From Aminithiophilus ramosus (lineage in GTDB: Bacteria > Synergistota > Synergistia > Synergistales > Aminithiophilaceae): a stretch of DNA of 64,000 bases. This document shows, piece by piece, positions 51,950 through 60,469 of this stretch. The notes beneath the pieces were generated by a model. It worked only from the letters and a program-made list of their open reading frames with translations. It did not search any database and was not told the DNA's origin. The stretch is taken from assembly GCF_018069705.1 (NCBI RefSeq), contig NZ_CP072943.1, positions 2,171,453-2,235,452 of the forward strand, read 5' to 3'. The first letter of the stretch is position 1. Every line of letters starts with the position of its first letter. Made by a program: the position numbers and the translations under genes.

Positions 51950-53333
51950 CTTCGCCGGACAGCCTCCCTCCCTGAGGGGACGAGAAGGAGCCTGTCGCCC
52001 TTCCCCGCCCAGGGAAGGAGCACTCTCGGCTCGAAACCGGCCTCGACGAGGAGGCCCCCCATGGCCGCCTCGTCGGGACGGCCCAGGTCGAGGGCGAAAC
52101 GGATGGGGGCGACACCCTGTTCGGAGAGGATCCCGAGATGGGCCGCCGCATTGGCGGCCCCGTCGCGGCCCGGGGCCAGGACGGAGAGGACGGCCTCGCC
52201 CGCAAAGGAATCGGAAGCGACGGCGAAGGCCGAGGGGCTCTTCCCGCAGAGACGTTCGTCGACGAGGTGGACGGTGCGGGGCAGGCAGAGCTCATCCAGC
52301 TTTCGGCGTACGAAAGGCTCGAGGACCCGGTGAACGTAGAGAGGGGCGCCGTCGTCTTCGCCGAGCAGGATGAAAGAGACGTCCCGGTCCTCTCCGGCAG
52401 CTCCCGGCAAGGTCCCCAGAGATTCGAACCGCTCCGGACAGGGGCCCCCTCCGGGACGTTCCAGGACGACGCCCGCGAAGTCCTGGCGGGCCAGCTCGCC
52501 CAGGGCGAAATCGAGGACGGTCCCGGCCCTGTCGGAAGGAGAGGCGAAATTCCAGGGACCGTGAAGGAAGGCCGTCTTGCCCCGGCGCTCCCAGAAAAGA
52601 CCGGCCCCGACGGAACCGAGGGGATCGACGGCGGCGAAGGCCCCCCAACGCCCCGAAGCCAGGAGATCGACGACCTTCCCCTCCTGGAAGACGAAGGAGG
52701 GGCCCCCTTTCGGGCCGAGGGCGGCGACGCGGGCCGCCAGCTGAAGGGCCTCGGCCCCTTCGACGCCCCTCGACTTCCAGGGCCCCTCGGAAGGGACGGC
52801 GCCAGAGGCGGGAACCGTCGGTCCGTAGAGACGGTCCTGACGGAAGGCGAGAACCATCCCCCCCTCGCGGCGAAGGACTTCGAGAGACGAAGCGGTCCTC
52901 ACCGCGAGAAAAAGTCCCTGTCGCGACGGAGGCAGGCGATTCTCCCCGTTTCGAGGAAGGAGGTTGAAGGCCTCCAGGGGAAGGAGGTCGTCGGGAAGGG
53001 CGAGGCGGACCTCGACGTGGGCTCCGCCGTCCTCGACGGAGGCCGTGAAGACCCCCTCGGGCCCGCCTTGGGCGAGGAGAAAGGCGTAGACCTCCTCGGC
53101 GGCGAGGACGAGGCGCAAGGCCCCCTCTCATCGAGACCGAAGGCACGGGCCGACTCTTCGACGCAGCGAAGAAGGAGCCCGAGGAGGTCGGACCGCAGGG
53201 GAAGGGTCAAGGCAACGGGAAAACGTTCTTTCAAAGCCTCCTCCTCTCTCCGATCGGCCCGCCCTCTGAAGAGAGGGCCAAGAGATCGGACGCGAATAGG
53301 CGCCCCGGAAGGGAAGGTTTTCTCCTCGTTCAT
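51829..53333 (-). pseudogene. Unrecognised protein with ATPase-like N-terminal domain, frameshifted
   Basis: From ATG 53333 the first frame gives VALTLPLRSDLLGLLLRCVEESARAFGLDERG, then homology-like sequence continues one base away as LRLVLAAEEVYAFLLAQGG, which together resemble the first helices of an anti-sigma/serine-kinase type HATPase domain. One more base in the C5 run at 53121-53125 would join them. The following 330 residues (for example DFALGELARQDFAGVVLERPGG and NAAAHLGILSEQGVAPIRFALDLG) are not recognised; an acetyltransferase-like fold is possible. The 3' end near 51970 is unclear because it runs into the HisC-like frame. Regulatory role is only a guess. Confidence 0.5.
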
Positions 53334-53544
53334 CCCTCTTCCCTTTGCCCGCCGTGCGGGCCGCAGCAGGCCTCGCCGCTGATTTTACAGGCAAAGGCGC
53401 CGACACTCCAGAGTTCGGGGCTTTCCCCGGAAGCGCGACCCCCTGGAACATCCCCCATCGCCCTCTACGGCAACGCGAAAGAAAACCTCGCCGCCCCGCA
53501 AGAGGCAACGACCGCCAGGACAGGAGGCAGGGGAGAGGGCAGAC

Positions 53545-53579
53545 AAAAAAACCGGGAAGATCTCTCGATCTTCCCGGTT
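53545..53579 (-). terminator. Rho-independent terminator after tRNA-Leu
   Basis: On the minus strand a 13-bp stem (AACCGGGAAGATC and its complement) with a four-base loop is followed by a run of T (plus-strand A at 53545-53551). It ends the ylxM-to-tRNA operon and is the one classical terminator in the window. Confidence 0.88.
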
Positions 53580-53590
53580 CGTCGTTCGAT

Positions 53591-53677
53591 GGTGCGGAGG
53601 GGGAGACTTGAACTCCCACGAGCCGTAGCCCACTAGCCCCTCAAGCTAGCGTGTCTACCTATTCCACCACCCCCGCA
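53591..53677 (-). tRNA. tRNA-Leu (anticodon GAG)
   Basis: An 87-base gene with encoded CCA. The acceptor stem GCGGGGG pairs with CCTCCGC, the anticodon stem-loop CTAGCTTGAGGGGCTAG exposes GAG, a long variable arm is present, and the T-loop GTTCAAGTC is canonical. The long variable arm and GAG anticodon identify leucine. It lies 63 bases downstream of rplS and just before a terminator, so it is probably cotranscribed. Confidence 0.95.
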
Positions 53678-53740
53678 GTTGCGACAGGACGTATTATACG
53701 GAGCCCGGCCCCGATCGTCAAGCGCCGCGGCGAAAGAGAC

Positions 53741-54088
53741 CTAGAAACGGCGCTCCCTGATGCGGGCGGCCTTGCCGCTGAGCTTGCGGAGATAGTAGAG
53801 CTTGGCCCTGCGGACGCGGCCGAGGCGGACGACTTCGATCTTCTCCACCGAGGGACAGTTGAGGGGAAAGACACGCTCGACGCCGACGCCGCCGGAGACC
53901 TTGCGGACCGTGAAGGTCTCGCTGAGGCCGCCGTGCTTGCGGGCGATGCAGACGCCTTCGAAAAGCTGAATGCGCTGCCTGTTGCCCTCGACGACCTTGA
54001 CGTGGACCTTCAGTGTGTCGCCGGGGCGAAATTCGGGGAGACCCTCTTTGAGATAACGTTTTTCGATCAGAGCGATTCGGGGATCCAT
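53741..54088 (-). CDS. rplS: Ribosomal protein L19
   Basis: The 115-residue product is L19 of the large subunit: [28 protein letters not shown] near residue 20, [28 protein letters not shown] and [21 protein letters not shown] at the C-terminus. Length is standard. It follows trmD by 37 bases, in the usual bacterial order rpsP-rimM-trmD-rplS. Confidence 0.98.
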   Translation of the reverse strand: MDPRIALIEKRYLKEGLPEFRPGDTLKVHVKVVEGNRQRIQLFEGVCIARKHGGLSETFTVRKVSGGVGVERVFPLNCPSVEKIEVVRLGRVRRAKLYYLRKLSGKAARIRERRF

Positions 54089-54125
54089 CGCTAACCCTCC
54101 TTGCTGAGTGCTTTAGGCTTGAATT

Positions 54126-55274
54126 TTACCGCCATCCGAAAAACCGGTCGAGAAGGACGGAGAGAAGGCCCGCGGACGAAAGGCTCCCGGGATCTCCCGA
54201 CCCGCCGCGGATCGGCTGGAGGACGGCATCGCATCTCTCGATCTCGAGTGTTTCCCCCTCGGTCGGTCCGAGGACGAATGCCAGGGGAAGATCCTTTTCC
54301 AGCAGCTCCCGTTTGAGCTGACTCCAATGAAGGGCCCCTTCGACCCGCTCCCGGGAGAGGCCGACGACGAAAGGGGCCTTCTTTTCCCTTGCCCCGATCC
54401 AGCGAAGGGCCTTTTCCGGCGAGGGAAAGGTCTTGGCCGATCCCGCCGCCGAGCGGCGCGACTCCCCCGAAGGAGAGGCCCAGAGAAGCCTCGTGACGCC
54501 GTAACTCTCGCAGGCCCGGGAGAGGAGGGGAAGCTCCCTCTCCTTCTCTCCGTCGGCAAGGATCAGCACGTAGGCGCCGTGGCTCATGTAGGGAATCATG
54601 GAGGCCCGAGCCACGACGTCAGGCCGGCGCCGAAGGGTTCTCTCGACGGCCTGCCTCCTCCGCCACCGGCCGATGGCCCCGTGATCGCCTCCGACGAGAA
54701 GCTCGGGGACGGGACGGCCTCTCCAGAGAGCCGGGCGGGTGTAGTGGGGCGTGTCGAGCATGCCTCGATAGAAGGAGTCCTCCTCGACGGCCTCCTCTCG
54801 GCCGACGACGCCGGGAAGAAGGCGGGCCACGGCATCGATGAGGACCATGGCCGGCAGCTCGCCTCCGGTGAGGACGAAGTCTCCCAGGGAGACTTCAAGG
54901 TCGACGAAGGCCTCGGTGAAACGCTCGTCGACGCCCTCGTAGCGGCCGCAGATGAGGACGAGGTGCTCCTTGCCCGCCAGGGTTTCGACCATTTCCTGAT
55001 GGAGGACGGCGCCCTGCGGGCTGGGGTAGACGACGTAGGGGTTCGATGTCGCCCTCGCGGCCTCGACGGCCCGGCCCAGAGGCTCGGCCATGAGAAGCAT
55101 GCCGCCGCCGCCGAAGACGTAGTCGTCGATCTGGCCGTAATCCCCGTCGGCGTAGTCGCGAAGATCGACGACGTCCACGGAGAGGGCTCCCGATGAGGCG
55201 GCCCTGCCGATCACGCTCGTCGAGAGAAAGGCCTCGACGAAATCGGGAAAAGCCGTGACGACGGTGAAGCGCAT
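54126..55274 (-). CDS. trmD: tRNA (guanine-N1)-methyltransferase with extra C-terminal RNA-methyltransferase-like domain
   Basis: Residues 1 to about 235 are TrmD, which makes m1G37: LRDYADGDYGQIDDYVFGGGGMLLM (about 39-63), LICGRYEGVDERF, EVSLGDFVLTGGELPAMVLID and DHGAIGRWRRRQAVERT. The protein runs on to 382 residues with a second domain (AYVLILADGEKERELPLLSRACESYGVTRL-like start, then APFVVGLSRERVEG and LAFVLGPTEGETLEIERCDAVLQPIRGG) that resembles the SPOUT-type Methyltrn_RNA_4 domain fused to TrmD in some anaerobes. Its target is unknown. ATG 55274 shares one base with the rimM stop. Confidence 0.95.
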   Translation of the reverse strand: MRFTVVTAFPDFVEAFLSTSVIGRAASSGALSVDVVDLRDYADGDYGQIDDYVFGGGGMLLMAEPLGRAVEAARATSNPYVVYPSPQGAVLHQEMVETLAGKEHLVLICGRYEGVDERFTEAFVDLEVSLGDFVLTGGELPAMVLIDAVARLLPGVVGREEAVEEDSFYRGMLDTPHYTRPALWRGRPVPELLVGGDHGAIGRWRRRQAVERTLRRRPDVVARASMIPYMSHGAYVLILADGEKERELPLLSRACESYGVTRLLWASPSGESRRSAAGSAKTFPSPEKALRWIGAREKKAPFVVGLSRERVEGALHWSQLKRELLEKDLPLAFVLGPTEGETLEIERCDAVLQPIRGGSGDPGSLSSAGLLSVLLDRFFGWR

Positions 55275-55795
55275 CAGTCCCAGAGCCCCTCCGGAATGCG
55301 GACGGCCATCTTCCGGTGCTCCACGTCGACGGAGAGGATCACGTCGGCCATGGCCGGGAGGGGGCGTTTGATTCCCTCTTTCTCGACGAGATAGACGTCG
55401 TTGCTCCCCGTGGGAAAGATCTCGACGACGACGCCCAGGAAGTCGCCCGAATCCTCGTCGAAGACCTCGAGGCCCATCATGTCATCGATCCAGTAGCTCC
55501 CCTCGGGCAGGGCGACGCGCTCGTCGGCGTCGATCTGAACGAGAGCCCCCTTGAGGGCCTCGGCACCGTCCCGATCGGCGACTCCCTCGAGGGTTACGAG
55601 GAAGAGCCCCTTCGAGGCGTGAAAGCGGAGGGCCTCCACCTTGGCCTCCCGGAGGAAGGTCCCGTCAGGCCGATGGAGACGGAAAATCCCCATGGTCCGG
55701 AAGCGCTCGGGAAAATCGGTGAGGGAAAAAAGGCGCAGCTCCCCTCTGATGCCGTGAGCGCCCAGGATGCGACCGATGGTGACCTTTTCGGCCAT
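55274..55795 (-). CDS. rimM: Ribosome maturation factor RimM
   Basis: The 173-residue protein has the RimM N-terminal barrel (VTIGRILGAHGIRGELRLFSLTDFPERF at residues 5-32) and PRC-barrel C-terminus (LPEGSYWIDDMMGLEVFDEDSG, GSNDVYLVEKEGIKRPLPAM). It helps assemble the 30S head. ATG 55795 is preferred to an in-frame GTG at 55804 because GAGGTG must serve as its ribosome site. It lies between khpA and trmD. Confidence 0.96.
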   Translation of the reverse strand: MAEKVTIGRILGAHGIRGELRLFSLTDFPERFRTMGIFRLHRPDGTFLREAKVEALRFHASKGLFLVTLEGVADRDGAEALKGALVQIDADERVALPEGSYWIDDMMGLEVFDEDSGDFLGVVVEIFPTGSNDVYLVEKEGIKRPLPAMADVILSVDVEHRKMAVRIPEGLWD

Positions 55796-55805
55796 GGGCG
55801 GCACC

Positions 55806-56057
55806 TCAGGGACGCCCTTCGTCGATGTCGACGTCGATGCGCTCCCCGCCCTTTACGGCTGCGGCCTTCGCCACGGTGCGAATGGCGTTGATCGTGGCCC
55901 CCCGCTTGCCGATGACGCGCCCCACGTCGGCGGCGGCCACGACGATGCGGATGGAGATCGTTCCGTCCTCACCCCTCTCCTCCGTCACGGCGACCGCTTC
56001 GGGTTCCGTGACGAGGTGTTCGACGAGAAAGGCGACGAGGTTGCGGAAATCAGGCAT
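55806..56057 (-). CDS. khpA: KH-domain RNA-binding protein KhpA
   Basis: An 83-residue single KH domain: RNLVAFLVEHLVTEPEAVAV at the start and the KH signature AADVGRVIGKRGATINAIRT with the GKRG loop at about residues 50-53. KhpA (YlqC) works with KhpB in RNA binding and cell-size control in Gram-positives. Its position between rpsP and rimM is conserved in many bacteria. Confidence 0.95.
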   Translation of the reverse strand: MPDFRNLVAFLVEHLVTEPEAVAVTEERGEDGTISIRIVVAAADVGRVIGKRGATINAIRTVAKAAAVKGGERIDVDIDEGRP

Positions 56058-56063
56058 GGGCCC

Positions 56064-56312
56064 TTACTGCTCGAAGACGCCGGCCTTGCGGAGCAGGGCG
56101 CGGGCCGTATCGGAGGGCAGGGCTCCGTTCTTGATCCAGTGGAGGGCACGCTCCACGTTGACCTGAATGTCTGCGGGATCCTTCATCGGGTCGTAGTGCC
56201 CCAACTGCTCGATGAAACGTCCGTCACGAGGCGACCGGGAGTCGGCCACGACGAGACGGTAGAAGGGGTTCTTCTTGCGACCGTGACGGGCCAAACGAAT
56301 ACGTACTGCCAT
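56064..56312 (-). CDS. rpsP: Ribosomal protein S16
   Basis: The 82-residue product is S16 of the small subunit: [31 protein letters not shown] at the N-terminus, IEQLGHYDP and [25 protein letters not shown] 56312 is used (homology starts MAVRIRL, and AGGAGG lies upstream) rather than an ATG four codons earlier. It follows ffh after a 69-base gap. Confidence 0.97.
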   Translation of the reverse strand: MAVRIRLARHGRKKNPFYRLVVADSRSPRDGRFIEQLGHYDPMKDPADIQVNVERALHWIKNGALPSDTARALLRKAGVFEQ

Positions 56313-56381
56313 GCTGAACGACACCTCCTGTGAGAATTCCTGTCTCTAGGGTCTATTCCGAAAATCTTCCGGGCCGAGGCC

Positions 56382-57710
56382 TCAGAAGAGTTTGGGCATC
56401 TTGAAGCCTCTTTTGCCGCCCTTGCCGAAGCGTTTCCAGAGCTCCTTCATCTGGGCGTGCTGCTTGAGGACCTGGTTCACCATCTGGACCGACGTTCCCG
56501 AGCCCAGGGCGATGCGGCGACGGCGGCTTCCCTTGATGATATCGGGGTTCCGCCTCTCGGCGGGCGTCATGGAGAGGATGATGGCCTCGACATGTCTGAG
56601 GCGTTTGGGATCCATCTCGGCCCCCCGAAGCTGTTTGAGATTGTCGGGCAGGGGAAGCATTTCCATGACCTTGTCGAGAGGGCCCATCTTGCTCACCTGC
56701 TGAATCTGGGTGAGGAGGTCCTCCATGGTGAATCGGTTTTTCTTGAGGCTCTCGGCCATCTTCTCCATCTCGCCGCCGACGGCGGCGAGATGGACGCGCT
56801 CCATCAGTCCCTGGACGTCGCCCATGCCGAGGATGCGCTGGACCATGCGTCCTCCGTCGAAGGGCTCCATGTCCTCGAGATGCTCGCCGACGCCGGCCAT
56901 CTTGATGGGCACGCCGGTGACGGAGCGGATGGCCAAGGCAGAGCCGCCCCGGGCATCGCCGTCGAGCTTGGTGAGGACGACGCCCGTCAGCCCAAGGCGC
57001 TCGTTGAAGGCCGATGCGACGTTGACGGCCTCCTGGCCCGTCATGCCGTCGACGACGAGGAGGATCTCGTGGGGAGAGAGAAGGGCCTTCATGGCCTGAA
57101 GCTCTTCCATAAGAGGTTCGTCGACGTGGAGGCGACCGGCCGTGTCAAAGAGGATCACGTCGTGGAGGCGATCGGCGGCGAAGCGAAGGGCCCTTTCGGC
57201 GACGCCGACGGGATCCTTCTCTCCCGGCTCGGGGCCGAAGAAGGCCACCTTGGCCTGGGCCGCCAGAACCCGGAGCTGTTCGACGGCGGCGGGACGCTGG
57301 TGATCGCAGGCCACGACGAGAGGCTTATGCCCCTTGAGCAGGCGGCGGGCGATCTTGACGCAGCTCGTCGTCTTGCCCGACCCCTGGAGACCCACCAGCA
57401 TGTAGTGCGTCGGCGGCTTGGGCGAGATGACCAGGGGGACGACGTCGCGCCCCATGAGATCGCGCAGCTCTTCGAAGACGATGGTCACCACCTGCTGAGA
57501 GGGGGTGATGGAATCGAGGACGTCGCGGCCTACGGCCCGCTCCCGGATCCGCTCCACAAGATCTTTCACGACCTTGTAATGGACGTCGGCCTCGAGAAGG
57601 GCCCGCCGCACCTCGCGAAGGGCCAGGGCGACGTCTTCCTCCGTCAGCTTGCCTTTGCTCCGCAGGTTTTTGAAAATGCCGTCGAGCCGCTCCTTAAGGG
57701 CATCAAACAC
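56382..57710 (-). CDS. ffh: Signal recognition particle protein Ffh
   Basis: The 442-residue GTPase targets nascent membrane proteins together with 4.5S RNA. The N domain is followed by the G domain, with GLQGSGKTTSCVKIARRL (about 105-122), ACDHQRPAAVEQLRVLA, LFDTAGRLHVDE and TKLDGDARGGSAL, and by the M domain, with LLTQIQQVSKMGPLDKVMEMLP and the RNA-binding SRRRRIALGSGTSVQMVNQVLKQ-type helix. GTG 57710 is preferred because AGGAGG lies 9 bases upstream; the frame is open 9 codons further to a TTG. It overlaps ylxM by 8 bases. Confidence 0.97.
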   Translation of the reverse strand: MFDALKERLDGIFKNLRSKGKLTEEDVALALREVRRALLEADVHYKVVKDLVERIRERAVGRDVLDSITPSQQVVTIVFEELRDLMGRDVVPLVISPKPPTHYMLVGLQGSGKTTSCVKIARRLLKGHKPLVVACDHQRPAAVEQLRVLAAQAKVAFFGPEPGEKDPVGVAERALRFAADRLHDVILFDTAGRLHVDEPLMEELQAMKALLSPHEILLVVDGMTGQEAVNVASAFNERLGLTGVVLTKLDGDARGGSALAIRSVTGVPIKMAGVGEHLEDMEPFDGGRMVQRILGMGDVQGLMERVHLAAVGGEMEKMAESLKKNRFTMEDLLTQIQQVSKMGPLDKVMEMLPLPDNLKQLRGAEMDPKRLRHVEAIILSMTPAERRNPDIIKGSRRRRIALGSGTSVQMVNQVLKQHAQMKELWKRFGKGGKRGFKMPKLF

Positions 57711-58083
57711 GGGATCCGTCCTCCTCTTCGTCGGCAAGGCTTGCGTTCAGGGCCTTCACGAAGGCCTCGGGAAGATCGCGGGACCACCGGGCCGCCAGCT
57801 CGGAGACGGTCGAAAGGCGCCCCTCCAGAGCATCGATGCGCCGGGCGAGATCGAGGAGGGAATCGGTCTCTTTCAGCCTCTCTCTGGCCCTCTGGACGAG
57901 ATCGAAGGCTCCCTGACGGCTGACGCCGAGATCGGAGGCGACCTCGGAAAGGGACCAGTCGAAAAGCTGATGAAGCTCGAAGGCCTTGCGCTGTTTCTCC
58001 GTGAGAACGGGACCGTAGAGGTCGAAAAGCCGCGTGCAGCGCACCCTCTCGTCGAGAAGATCGGTCGCAGTCAGAGCGCTCAC
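57703..58083 (-). CDS. ylxM: YlxM-family DNA-binding protein / SRP-associated regulator
   Basis: The product (about 126 residues) has a sigma-70 region 4-like helix-turn-helix: RLFDLYGPVLTEKQRKAFELHQLFDWSLSEVASDLGVSRQGAFDLVQRAR-type sequence, as in YlxM/p13, which is usually encoded just before ffh. The start is uncertain: GTG 58083 has GGAG touching it, while CTG 58074 follows GGAGG by 8 bases. The long frame upstream of these lies before the promoter. First gene of the operon. Confidence 0.87.
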   Translation of the reverse strand: MSALTATDLLDERVRCTRLFDLYGPVLTEKQRKAFELHQLFDWSLSEVASDLGVSRQGAFDLVQRARERLKETDSLLDLARRIDALEGRLSTVSELAARWSRDLPEAFVKALNASLADEEEDGSRV

Positions 58084-58102
58084 CTCCGTGACAGGCCAGA
58101 AG

Positions 58103-58158
58103 AGTATAGGGAGAAGGCCCAGTCCTGTCAAGGCATGGACCTTGACAGGACTGGGCCT
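58103..58158 (-). promoter_or_regulatory. ylxM-ffh operon promoter inside a 19-bp palindrome
   Basis: On the minus strand TTGACA (58126-58131) and TATACT (58103-58108) are spaced by exactly 17 bases, a near-consensus promoter starting near 58096. The -35 lies in one arm of a perfect inverted repeat, 58115-58133 and 58140-58158, with a six-base centre. The other arm carries TTGACA on the plus strand. It could bind a dimeric regulator or, when transcribed rightward, form a hairpin ahead of the LUD gene. Confidence 0.75.
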
Positions 58159-58245
58159 CGACAGGCAAAAAACGCCCGATGACGGAGAAACTGCTATAGT
58201 TAGGGGGGTTTTCAATTCCCGTCACTCTTCAAGGGGGGCTTTAGC

Positions 58246-58908
58246 ATGGACAAGGAACGCGCCAAGTGGCAGACCGTCCGCGACGAACATGCCGAAAACC
58301 TCGGCCGAAGCGTCGTTCACCGCCTCGAGACGAAGGGCTTCGAGGCACGCTACGCCGCCACGGCCGAGGAGGCCCGGCAGATGATCCTCTCCCTGATCCC
58401 CGACGGGGCCTCCGTCGGCATCCCCGGAAGCGTCACACTCCGCGAACTGGGACTCGTCGAGCTCCTCGCCGAAAGAGGACATCCGGTCTTTCAGCACTGG
58501 GATCCCTCCCTCAAGCCCGAGGAGAAGTCCCGCCGCCTTCAGGAGGAACTCTCCAGCGACGTCTTCCTCTCGGGCAGCAACGCCGTCACCCTCGACGGAA
58601 CGATCGTCAACATCGACGGCACGGGCAATCGCGTGGCCGGCCTGGCCTGGGGAGACAACCGCCTCGTCATCGTCGTCGGCATCAACAAGATCTGCCACGA
58701 CCTGGACGAGGCCCTCCACCGCGTCCGCGACGTGGCCACGCCGCCCAACACGCAGCGTCTCAAGATGGCCACGCCCTGCGCCGCCACGGGCTTCTGCTCC
58801 GACTGCAACAGCCCCCAGAGAGTCTGCCGGGCCGTGCTCATCCTCGAACGGGCCCCCTTCGGTCGGGACGCCCACGTCATCGTCGTCGGCGAGGCCCTGG
58901 GCTTTTAA
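58246..58908 (+). CDS. LUD-domain protein (LutC/YkgG family)
   Basis: The 220-residue protein fits the lactate-utilisation/LUD family: AATAEEARQMILSLIPDGASVGIPGSVTLRELGL-type N-terminal part, LSGSNAVTLDGTIVNIDGTGNRVAGLAWGDNRLVIVVGINKI with the conserved N-A-V-T and DGTGNR segments near 110-140, and a cysteine-bearing end TPCAATGFCSDCNSPQRVC. This is the DUF1121-like stand-alone type rather than LutB. Its biochemical role is unknown. ATG 58246 lies behind a G-rich ribosome site. Confidence 0.88.
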   Translation: MDKERAKWQTVRDEHAENLGRSVVHRLETKGFEARYAATAEEARQMILSLIPDGASVGIPGSVTLRELGLVELLAERGHPVFQHWDPSLKPEEKSRRLQEELSSDVFLSGSNAVTLDGTIVNIDGTGNRVAGLAWGDNRLVIVVGINKICHDLDEALHRVRDVATPPNTQRLKMATPCAATGFCSDCNSPQRVCRAVLILERAPFGRDAHVIVVGEALGF

Positions 58909-59070
58909 GGGATCGCGGGAGAGGTTCCGACGCCCTCGGATCCTCTCCCGGCCGGATCCGTCGGAGGCGGTTCGAGGGGGAACGACCCGATCCTCCTTTG
59001 GCTGAAAGGCCGTCATGGCCTATCATGGATCTGTCACCTCTTTCGGGGCGAACAAGAAGTGAGGCCGACG

Positions 59071-60456
59071 ATGGCATTTTTGGCGCGACGCACGATCGAC
59101 ATGGGAAACGGTGCCGTGGCGAAGGTCCTTTTCTCCCTGGCCCTTCCTTCTATGGTCTCCATGCTCTTCCACACCCTCTACACCCTCATCGACACCGTCT
59201 TCATCGCCTGGCTCGGAGAGGCCCCCATGGCCGCCATGGCCCTCATCTTCCCCGCCGTCTTCGCCGTCTTCGCCGTCTTCGCCCTCACCAACGGCATCGG
59301 CACGGGCATGACGTCGCTCGTGACGCAACACCTGGGCGCCGACCGGGCCGACGAGGCAAAAAACTACGGGGGCAGCTCGCTGGCCCTGATCCTCCTCCTC
59401 TCCTCCGTCGCCTTTCCCCTCCTCTCGCCCCGACTGTCCCTCCCCTTCTACCGTTTTCTGGGAGGGACGGGCGAGGTCGCGCTCCAGTGCCACCGCTACT
59501 CCCTCTGGATCATCGTCAGTTTCCCCTTCATGGGCTTCACCGTCTTCTCCGACTCCCTCTTCCGGAGCCTGGGCGACACCGTCACGCCCATGAAGGGCCT
59601 CATCGTCGGCAACGGGCTCAACCTCCTCCTCGACCCTCTCTTCATCTTCTTCTTCGGCTGGGGCATCGCCGGAGCCGCCGCCGCCACCTTCCTGGGACAC
59701 GTGGCCTCCTGCTGCTACCTCGCCTCCCGCCTCCGAGGACAGAAAGACATGCCCCTCTCCCTGAAGCTGCCCGCCGACTTCCTCCTGCGCTGGCGCCACC
59801 TGGCCGCCATCGGCCTGCCCGTCTCCTTCTCCCAGGTCACCATGGCCCTCGGAGGCCTGCTCATCAACAAGACCCTCTCCCTCTTCGGCCCGGCCGCCCT
59901 GGCCGCATGGATGGTGGGCAACCGCATCGAGGGGCTGGCCTTTCTCCCCGCCTTCGGACTCAACAGCGCCCTCATCCCCTTCGTCGGTTACAACCTGGGC
60001 AGGAGGGACTACGGACGCATCCGCCAGGGAATCAAGGTGGCCGTCCTCTTCTCCGTCGTCGTCATGTCCTCCATCGGAGTCTTCCTCTACGGCTTCCCCT
60101 CCTTTTTCCTGGCCCCCTTCCGCCCCGCCGAGGAGGTCTTCCTCCTGGCCGTTCTCTCCATCAGGGCCTCCGTCCTGAGCTACCTTTTCGTGGCCGTCGA
60201 TCTCGTCTTCTGGGGCGTCTTTCAGGGAAGCGGCCATTCCCTCTGGGGCCTGGCCGCCCAAACCGTCAGGACCCTCGCCCTGCGCGTCCCTCTGGCGGCC
60301 CTCTTCGCCCGACTCTGGGGCGTCGAAGGCGTCTGGTGGTTTCAGCCCTTCGCGGCCATCCTCTCCCTGGCCGTGTCGGGACTGATCATGGTTCGCGTTC
60401 TGGCCCGCATTCGGGCCGGGACGTCGCCCCTTCCGGGGCTTTCCATCGAAGAATAG
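59071..60456 (+). CDS. MATE family efflux transporter
   Basis: A 461-residue protein of twelve membrane helices in two bundles. LARRTIDMGNGAVAKVLFSLALPSMVSMLFHTLYTLIDTVFIAWLG-type start, PVSFSQVTMALGGLLINKTLSLFG at the start of the second half, and AFGLNSALIPFVGYNLGRRDYGRI (about 297-320) are MATE hallmarks. It exports drugs or metabolites with Na+ or H+. ATG 59071 is chosen since GAGG lies 6 bases upstream; an in-frame GTG at 59059 has none. It is followed after 13 bases by the flavin oxidoreductase gene. Confidence 0.93.
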   Translation: MAFLARRTIDMGNGAVAKVLFSLALPSMVSMLFHTLYTLIDTVFIAWLGEAPMAAMALIFPAVFAVFAVFALTNGIGTGMTSLVTQHLGADRADEAKNYGGSSLALILLLSSVAFPLLSPRLSLPFYRFLGGTGEVALQCHRYSLWIIVSFPFMGFTVFSDSLFRSLGDTVTPMKGLIVGNGLNLLLDPLFIFFFGWGIAGAAAATFLGHVASCCYLASRLRGQKDMPLSLKLPADFLLRWRHLAAIGLPVSFSQVTMALGGLLINKTLSLFGPAALAAWMVGNRIEGLAFLPAFGLNSALIPFVGYNLGRRDYGRIRQGIKVAVLFSVVVMSSIGVFLYGFPSFFLAPFRPAEEVFLLAVLSIRASVLSYLFVAVDLVFWGVFQGSGHSLWGLAAQTVRTLALRVPLAALFARLWGVEGVWWFQPFAAILSLAVSGLIMVRVLARIRAGTSPLPGLSIEE

Positions 60457-60469
60457 CGAGGTGTCGCCC

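Noticed and set aside
59111-59311. Serine/proline-rich frame with repeat-like sequence inside the MATE gene
   Set aside because: It is a frame-shifted reading of the transporter's repeated hydrophobic codons (runs of GTCTTCGCC-like units), not a separate gene or repeat element.
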